Below, one piece after another: positions 58,925 to 64,000 of a stretch of DNA of 64,000 nucleotides. A model generated the notes under the pieces. The model saw only the letters and a program-made list of their open reading frames with translations. It did not search any database and was not told where the DNA came from. Positions within the stretch are counted from its first letter, which is position 1. The number at the start of each line of letters is the position of its first letter. Origin of the DNA: Natronosalvus amylolyticus (GTDB taxonomy: Archaea; Halobacteriota; Halobacteria; Halobacteriales; Natrialbaceae); contig NZ_CP101156.1 of NCBI RefSeq assembly GCF_024298845.1, positions 124,001-188,000 of the forward strand, written 5' to 3'. The position numbers and the translations under genes are program-made.

Positions 58925-59587
58925 TCACCACCGGTCACCGAGTGCGGCTTTCACCCCGCCGTACCCGCTCGAGCACGACCAGGTCCGCCCGCTGTCGGTG
59001 TGTTCGACTTCGTAATCTGCGCCACAGGAGCCACACCGATAGCACTCGGGCGTCGTGACGGGTTTCGACGCACGGTGTCTGCTGGCTTCCCACTCACACC
59101 CCTGGTTTTGACAGCGAAGTCGATACCGTGGCTCGGTAAACGACGGACAGTGCCTGGGTGCCTCGAGACTACTCGCCATCCGACGAAACCGTTCGCCGTG
59201 TCCCGACTCGCCAAAGTGCTGGAACTCCCAGGCGTGGACCAGTTCGTGGCGGACGACTTCGGCAAATGTCTCCCAGTCGTAGACCCGATACGCCCGGCGG
59301 GAGAGGACGATTGTGGCGACTTCGCGCTCTCGATTCCACCGACAGGCGCCAGCACGACGTTTCGCGCGACTCGAGACGGCCCACTCGAGACGTTCCCACT
59401 CGACATCGATTTCGACCTGTCGCGCGTGAATTCGGGCGCGGGCAATGAGTTCGTCGTCGATAGTGAGCGTCTCGTCACCGACGGGCTGTGTATCGCCCGG
59501 AGAGTCGTCGTTGCGTGCCAGGGGCTCCCCCTGGTGTGCGTTCGATGAGATCGGTCCGTCGTCGGTCACAGCTATACCTGGGCTCAT
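58925..59587 (-). CDS. SprT-like zinc metalloprotease
   Basis: This 220-aa protein has an acidic start and then the SprT core (about 45-150) with [20 protein letters not shown], carrying the HExxH and a third His in the GHG part. C-terminal zinc-ribbon Cys follow: LRCQNQGC and YRCGSCG. Eukaryal relatives (Spartan) digest DNA-protein crosslinks; archaeal members may do the same. The start at 59587 is chosen; the first about 45 residues are disordered and the true start could be slightly later. Confidence 0.85.
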   Translation of the reverse strand: MSPGIAVTDDGPISSNAHQGEPLARNDDSPGDTQPVGDETLTIDDELIARARIHARQVEIDVEWERLEWAVSSRAKRRAGACRWNREREVATIVLSRRAYRVYDWETFAEVVRHELVHAWEFQHFGESGHGERFRRMASSLEAPRHCPSFTEPRYRLRCQNQGCEWEASRHRASKPVTTPECYRCGSCGADYEVEHTDSGRTWSCSSGYGGVKAALGDRW

Positions 59588-59699
59588 GCGGGCGCTCGAG
59601 GTAGCCGTTTTGGTTCCGCAAAGAGAGCGGTACTCCCCCACATATCGACACAGCGCGCGTTTCGCAGGGCTTTTGCCACGTACCGAGAAACGGGACGGT

Positions 59700-60401
59700 A
59701 TGACCGCGCCCTGGGACGACTGGAATCACATTCTCAAACTCGACCCTGACAAGGAGCTCCCGGAGGGAGTTACCTACGGAGACCTCTGTGCGACGGGAAC
59801 CGATGCCATCGAAGTGGGTGGAACGATGGGGATGACCGAAGAAAACATGACGGCCGTTATCGAGGCCTGTGCCGAACACGACGTTCCCCTGTATCAGGAG
59901 CCATCGAATCCCAGCGTGGTCGTCGACAACGCGGCACTCGAGGGCTATCTCATCCCGACGGTGTTCAACGCCGGCTCCCCGTTCTGGATAACGGGCGCAC
60001 ACAAAGAGTGGGTCCGTCTGGAAGGCAGCCTCGAGTGGGACCGAACGTACATGGAAGCCTACATCGTGATGAACCCGGAGGCTGACGTGGCGACGCTGAC
60101 CGAAGCCGACTGCGACCTCGGTGCTGACGACGTCGCCTCGTATGCGACCATCGCCGAGAAGATGTTCGGACAGGAAATCGTCTACGTCGAATACTCGGGC
60201 ACGTATGGCGACCCCGAAATCGTCGAAGCAGCCAGCGGAGCGCTCGAGGACTCCACGCTGTTCTACGGTGGCGGCATCCACGACTACGAGTCGGCGTACA
60301 CGATGGCCGAGCACGCAGACGTGATCGTGGTCGGCAACCTCGCACACGACGCCGGTGTCGATGCGGTTCGAGAAACCGTCAAAGCGGCTAACGACGCGTA
60401 A
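59700..60401 (+). CDS. Geranylgeranylglyceryl phosphate synthase
   Basis: This 233-aa TIM-barrel enzyme joins geranylgeranyl diphosphate to sn-glycerol-1-phosphate, the first committed step of archaeal ether lipid synthesis. Visible features are [46 protein letters not shown] (Tyr/Glu of the active site), [12 protein letters not shown] and [10 protein letters not shown], the last two binding the phosphate. Length is usual for the group I archaeal form. The start [10 protein letters not shown] is preferred. Divergent from the SprT gene. Confidence 0.95.
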   Translation: MTAPWDDWNHILKLDPDKELPEGVTYGDLCATGTDAIEVGGTMGMTEENMTAVIEACAEHDVPLYQEPSNPSVVVDNAALEGYLIPTVFNAGSPFWITGAHKEWVRLEGSLEWDRTYMEAYIVMNPEADVATLTEADCDLGADDVASYATIAEKMFGQEIVYVEYSGTYGDPEIVEAASGALEDSTLFYGGGIHDYESAYTMAEHADVIVVGNLAHDAGVDAVRETVKAANDA

Positions 60402-60431
60402 GCACGGCTTACACGGCCGAACGGAGGTCTC

Positions 60432-60439
60432 ATTATATG
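60432..60439 (+). promoter_or_regulatory. TATA box of the universal stress gene
   Basis: ATTATATG is centred about 28 nt before the ATG at 60463. This spacing supports that start over the ATG three codons upstream and predicts a leaderless mRNA. Confidence 0.55.
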
Positions 60440-60462
60440 TCGTTTGATGCTGGATGTTGTCT

Positions 60463-60891
60463 ATGGCAAACACGATTCTCGTGCCGGTCGACGGCTCGGA
60501 ACATTCCCGCGAGGCGCTCTCGGTTGCCATCGAGGAGTTCGCCGATGCCGAACTGATCGTCCTTCACGTGATCGAACCGTACAACGTGTTCTCGGTGACC
60601 GAAAACGCGGCCAGAGACGACGAGGTACTCGAGGAGCGTCGGGCGGAGCGCGCGGCACTCCTCGAGGAGAGTCGCGAATTCGCCGCTGACAGGGGCGCCA
60701 CCGTTCGAACTGAACTGATGTTAGGCTCGCCGTCTCGGGCGATCGTCGACGCCTGCGATGAGTTCGACGTCGACCACGTCGTGATGGGGAGTCGAGGCCG
60801 AACCGGCCTCTCTCGGTTAGTTCTCGGAAGCGTCGCCGACACTGTGGTCAAGCGCGCGCCGACCACGGTCACGGTCGTCCGTTCTCCCTGA
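60463..60891 (+). CDS. Universal stress protein (UspA family)
   Basis: This 142-aa protein has the Usp fold: start ANTILVPVDGSEHSREAL, VLHVIEPY, and the ATP loop VMGSRGRTGLSRLVLGSVAD near the end, with TVTVVRSP as the last strand. The G-2x-G-9x-G(S) motif indicates the ATP-binding class. Haloarchaeal genomes hold dozens of these, mostly of unknown partner. Confidence 0.93.
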   Translation: MANTILVPVDGSEHSREALSVAIEEFADAELIVLHVIEPYNVFSVTENAARDDEVLEERRAERAALLEESREFAADRGATVRTELMLGSPSRAIVDACDEFDVDHVVMGSRGRTGLSRLVLGSVADTVVKRAPTTVTVVRSP

Positions 60892-61019
60892 CTGACGAAG
60901 ATCCGGCAGACAGATGACTGAGGCCTGGAAAAGGGAGTACTGAGACCCGGTCGACGAATGACAAAGGGATCCCCTTCCAACCTCTCCGATTCCCCTCCGG
61001 ACACCGCTTCGACAATCGC

Positions 61020-61910
61020 CTACACAGATTCGACCAGATCGGCCAGCCGCGGGAGTATCGCGGTGACGTCCGCTCGGTACACCCTCGAGGCGTGGCGGTC
61101 GAGCGGCGTCGCCTCGAGATTTACAATCGCGACGGTCGCCCCGTTACGGGCGGCCACTCGAGGGAGCGACGCGGCCGGCTCGACGACGAGCGAGGAACCG
61201 ATTGCGAGAAAGACGTCGCTCTCACGGGCCAGGGTTCTGGCTTGCTGGAGTAGTGGCTCCGAGAGCTGCTGACCGAACAGGACGACGTCAGGCTTGTAGA
61301 GTCCGCCACAGTCACACCGTGGTGGCACGTCCTCCGCATCGACGCGGTCGAAGATCGGATCGGCCCGCGTTCGGGAGCCACAGCCGACGCATACGACGCG
61401 GTGGGCGTTGCCATGCAACTCGAGGATCGACGCACCGGTGGCGTTCTGCGGGCCCGTTGGCTCCGTTTCATCACTTTCTGCAGGGTCCGTGTTTTTGGTC
61501 CGGCCAGGTGCCTCGCTGTACTCTCTGTTGCGGTCGCCGTCCACGCTCTGATTCACACCGTTCTCGCTTGGCGAATCGGCCGCTCGCTCGTGTAACCCGT
61601 CGGTGTTCTGGGTGATGATCGCCTCGAGATGCCCTGCCCGCCCCAATCGCGCGAGCGCCTCGTGGGCCACGTTCGGCGCGTAACTCGAGCCGAACAGTGC
61701 CCGCTGTAACTCGAGCCGATCACGCCAGAAACCGGCGGGGTCGCGCTGGAATCGGCCGTAGGTGAACTGCCCCTCGTCGAAGCGGTCCCAGACGCCGTCG
61801 GCTCCGCGAAATGTGGGCACACCGGAGGGCGCAGAGATGCCGGAGCCTGTCAGCGCGACGACGCAGGCCGCCTCGCGGATGTCGCGGGCCAGGTACTCGA
61901 GGTCGTCCAT
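61020..61910 (-). CDS. Sir2-type NAD-dependent protein deacylase with an inserted loop
   Basis: This 296-aa sirtuin has VALTGSGISAPSGVPTFRG (about 18-36), TQNTDGLHE, the catalytic His in LELHGNAHRVVC, a zinc module (CVGC, then CDCG), and AIGSSLVVEPAASLP. About 50 hydrophilic residues (from after GLHERA to before SILELHG, about 118-170) are inserted in the position that normally has only a few. The insert is Ser/Asn/Asp/Glu-rich and probably a surface loop. It likely deacetylates proteins such as chromatin or acetyl-CoA synthetase. The start at 61910 (MDDLEYLARD) is the family start. Confidence 0.9.
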   Translation of the reverse strand: MDDLEYLARDIREAACVVALTGSGISAPSGVPTFRGADGVWDRFDEGQFTYGRFQRDPAGFWRDRLELQRALFGSSYAPNVAHEALARLGRAGHLEAIITQNTDGLHERAADSPSENGVNQSVDGDRNREYSEAPGRTKNTDPAESDETEPTGPQNATGASILELHGNAHRVVCVGCGSRTRADPIFDRVDAEDVPPRCDCGGLYKPDVVLFGQQLSEPLLQQARTLARESDVFLAIGSSLVVEPAASLPRVAARNGATVAIVNLEATPLDRHASRVYRADVTAILPRLADLVESV

Positions 61911-62012
61911 ACCAGTGTCACGGTACGCCTCCTCAAAAGCGAGACGATCGCTGGCTGGCGTCCTCGTCACTACCCGGAGACGACGATAACCGGCTAAGCA
62001 ACTCGAGGACGA

Positions 62013-62699
62013 TCACCGGCTACTCCCGTTGTGGGCGTGGGCGCGTGCGAATTTGGCCTCGATGTGTCTGAGATGTTCGCCGACGGTGCCTGTCGCGATA
62101 TCGAGCGCCGCCGCCACTTCCGCCTGCGTGGTCTCTCGGGGAATCTCGTAGTAGCCCAGGCGAGTGGCAACGTCGAACACCTCCTGTTGTCGCTCGGTGA
62201 GGCCGGCGTCGTGCGGTCTCGGGGTGAGGTCGTACTCACCGATTCGCTGGACCTCGAGGGTGATCTCTTCGGGGAGGATGGCGGCGGCCTGTTGAATCGC
62301 GTCGCCCGTCCCGATGACGGTCAACTCGAACCCCCGGACACCGTGGGCCACCTCATCCCGGTAGCGGATCGGCCAGTCGAGCACGATGTCGTGGTCTTGA
62401 AGGATCGACAACAGGTCGGCGACCAGTCCGACGTTGCGACACGTCACGTAAGCGACGCCGCGTTGGCCGCCCTCGTCACCGCTGACCCCGTATTCGAGGG
62501 CGTGGCTCGAGTCTGCCAGTCGGTCTCGAACTCGATCCGGGTCGCCGCGGAACGTCAGCAGTTCGATGTACTCGCCGTCCCGAATTGGACTGAGGTAGCG
62601 GATCGATTCCATCGAAACGTCGTCGATGCTGGCAAACAGTTCGTCGAGGGGGTGAATCGAGCCCGTTTTCCAGGTTAGCGTGACCGTAGCATATCGCAT
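62013..62699 (-). CDS. Bat-type HTH-10 transcription regulator
   Basis: This 228-aa protein has an N-terminal sensor-like domain (about 1-160). A bacterio-opsin-activator type helix-turn-helix is at the C-terminus (about 165-220): LTERQQEVFDVATRLGYYEI, ETTQAEVAAALDIATGTVGEHL, RHIEAKFA. Such regulators are numerous in haloarchaea. It is divergent from the cytochrome P450 gene, which it may control. The start at 62699 (MRYATVTLTW) matches family usage. Confidence 0.9.
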   Translation of the reverse strand: MRYATVTLTWKTGSIHPLDELFASIDDVSMESIRYLSPIRDGEYIELLTFRGDPDRVRDRLADSSHALEYGVSGDEGGQRGVAYVTCRNVGLVADLLSILQDHDIVLDWPIRYRDEVAHGVRGFELTVIGTGDAIQQAAAILPEEITLEVQRIGEYDLTPRPHDAGLTERQQEVFDVATRLGYYEIPRETTQAEVAAALDIATGTVGEHLRHIEAKFARAHAHNGSSR

Positions 62700-62814
62700 C
62701 GTGTACTCGCCTCGCGCCAGGTTGGTCGCGTTGCACGCTATTTGATATCTGCACATAAGAATCCCGAGGATGCTCGGGAACAGGGATAGCGGCGTTCCGG
62801 TTGTCATAGTGGGT

Positions 62815-64000
62815 ATGCGACTGACGCGTTCGACAGAGTCACGGCCACCCGGGCCCGACGGGTTGCCGCTCGTCGGTACCCAACTCTCGTTTCTTCGGGA
62901 TCCCTACGGCTTCATGACCGAGACCGCCCGTGAATACGGCGACATCGTCTCCTGGAAGGATCCTGGAGGCTACGTCTATCAGCTGAATCACCCCGAGTAC
63001 ATCGAACAGGTTCTCGTCCAGAACAACCAGCACTACGTCAAAGGTGATCTGTTTCAGAACACGCTTCGGCCGATCACTGGCAACGGAATTTTGAACAGCG
63101 AAGGTGAGGTCTGGCGACGCAATCGGCATCTGATTCAACCGGCGTTCCATCCCGAACGAATCCGGGAGTACGCGACGATGATGACGGACTTTACCACCGA
63201 GACGATCGAGACGTGGGTCGACGGCGAGACCCGCCCGTTCCACGAGGAGATGTCGACGCTGACCTTAAAAATCGTGGCTCGAGCCCTCTTCGGCGTCGGT
63301 ATCGACGACCACGTCGACACGGTTGCGGCGGCCCTCGACGACTTCATGCTGGCCTCGGAGACGCTCTCGCACTACGTGCTGCCGCCGGGGATACCGACGC
63401 CGTCCCGTCGGCGAATCGCTCGCGCACGGGAGCGACTCGATGCACTCATATACGACATGATCGAGGATCGGCGGTCGAACCCGACCGATGGCGACGTCAT
63501 TTCGAAACTCCTCGAGGTCAGCGACGAGGGGGGAGCCACCCTCTCGGACGAACAGATCCGCGACGAGGTCGTGACGCTGTTGCTTGCCGGCCACGAGACG
63601 ACGGCGCTCGCCATGACCTTTAGCGCGTACCTGCTCTCGAAGCACTCGGCGGTCGAGGCGCGACTGGTCGAGGAACTCGAGACCGTTCTCGACGGGAGCC
63701 CGCCGACGATGGCCGACCTCGAGGATCTGGAGTACACCGAGCAGGTGGTCAAAGAATCGATGCGGCTGTATCCGCCGGTTCCGGCCATCGTTCGCGAACC
63801 CGTCAAACCGGATCTCATCGGCGGGTACGAGATCCCACCCGGTGTGACCGTGCAGATGCAACAGTGGGTCGTTCATCGCGACCCGCGCTGGTACGACGAC
63901 CCGCTCGCGTTCCGACCGGGACGCTGGACCGACGAGATGGAAGCCGAGTTACCGAAACTAGCGTACTTTCCGTTCGCGGCGGGTCCACGGCGCTGTATTG
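62815..64000 (+). CDS. Cytochrome P450, cut by the window edge
   Basis: At least 395 codons are present from the ATG at 62815, and the frame runs through position 64000. The product starts PPGPDGLPLVGT. It has VWRRNRHLIQPAFH (C-helix), the I-helix LLLAGHETTALAMTF with the AGxET oxygen-activation motif, and EXXR as KESMRL. The heme loop is cut just as it appears: YFPFAAGPRRCI, with the Cys ligand the second-to-last complete residue. It resembles bacterial class-I-like soluble P450s and needs redox partners not in this window. Substrate unknown. Confidence 0.93.
   Translation, partial: MRLTRSTESRPPGPDGLPLVGTQLSFLRDPYGFMTETAREYGDIVSWKDPGGYVYQLNHPEYIEQVLVQNNQHYVKGDLFQNTLRPITGNGILNSEGEVWRRNRHLIQPAFHPERIREYATMMTDFTTETIETWVDGETRPFHEEMSTLTLKIVARALFGVGIDDHVDTVAAALDDFMLASETLSHYVLPPGIPTPSRRRIARARERLDALIYDMIEDRRSNPTDGDVISKLLEVSDEGGATLSDEQIRDEVVTLLLAGHETTALAMTFSAYLLSKHSAVEARLVEELETVLDGSPPTMADLEDLEYTEQVVKESMRLYPPVPAIVREPVKPDLIGGYEIPPGVTVQMQQWVVHRDPRWYDDPLAFRPGRWTDEMEAELPKLAYFPFAAGPRRCI

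Overview
The window is chromosomal DNA of a halophilic archaeon (Halobacteria). The proteins are strongly acidic, the GC content is high, and most export signals are twin-arginine (Tat) type. Archaeal hallmark genes are present: ribosomal S15 and S1e with KEOPS Pcc1, TFB, geranylgeranylglyceryl phosphate synthase, archaeal 3-dehydroquinate synthase II, halocyanin and bacterio-opsin-activator type regulators. The hexamer CTCGAG is conspicuously frequent, which reminds me of Natrialbaceae-like genomes; that placement is an impression only. There is no rRNA, CRISPR array, intact insertion sequence or provirus. One tRNA gene is present.

Layout. 0-16 kb: the 5' end of an AarF/UbiB-type gene and an Hsp20, moeA, a LEA14-type membrane protein, a SRPBCC/nitrilase pair, an aldehyde dehydrogenase, a RIO-like kinase, an acyl-CoA dehydrogenase, an erythromycin-esterase homologue that may be imported, a two-gene ABC-2 exporter, and an 82-bp inverted-repeat element. 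16.3-19.4 kb: a translation operon (S15, RecJ-like, Pcc1, S1e) and tRNA-Ala(GGC). 19.5-29.8 kb: SurE, an Rsm22-like methyltransferase coupled to a prephenate dehydrogenase, M24 and M28 peptidases, a stomatin-type SPFH protein, an orphan 2-oxoacid dehydrogenase E1 alpha and a NAD-kinase-like protein. 29.9-39 kb: a haloarchaeal cytochrome bc respiratory locus (split cytochrome b, Rieske protein, halocyanin and six or seven small membrane proteins of unknown function), interrupted by pyruvate kinase. 39-46 kb: NfeD plus a second SPFH protein, regulators, a purine NTP phosphatase, TFB and AroD.

46-55 kb is the most interesting region. It holds five intact secreted proteins and one dead copy, all related by a Tat-type leader and/or a shared domain with the CNQGK motif. 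They sit with a Ser/His-type (SipW-like) signal peptidase, a DUF5305-type membrane protein and a membrane-anchored winged-helix regulator. The gene set is analogous to the bacterial TasA/SipW matrix-fibre operon and may be a haloarchaeal surface-fibre or biofilm system. 55-64 kb: 3-dehydroquinate synthase II, a one-repeat TFB-like protein, a Tat lipoprotein, a CARF-like/winged-helix regulator, a SprT-type protease, GGGP synthase, a universal stress protein, a sirtuin with an insertion, a Bat-type regulator, and a cytochrome P450 cut by the right edge at its heme-binding loop.

Many genes appear to be leaderless, with a TATA-like box about 26-28 bases before the ATG. Several operons use ATGA or TAATG overlaps. 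DUF numbers are given from memory and were not checked.
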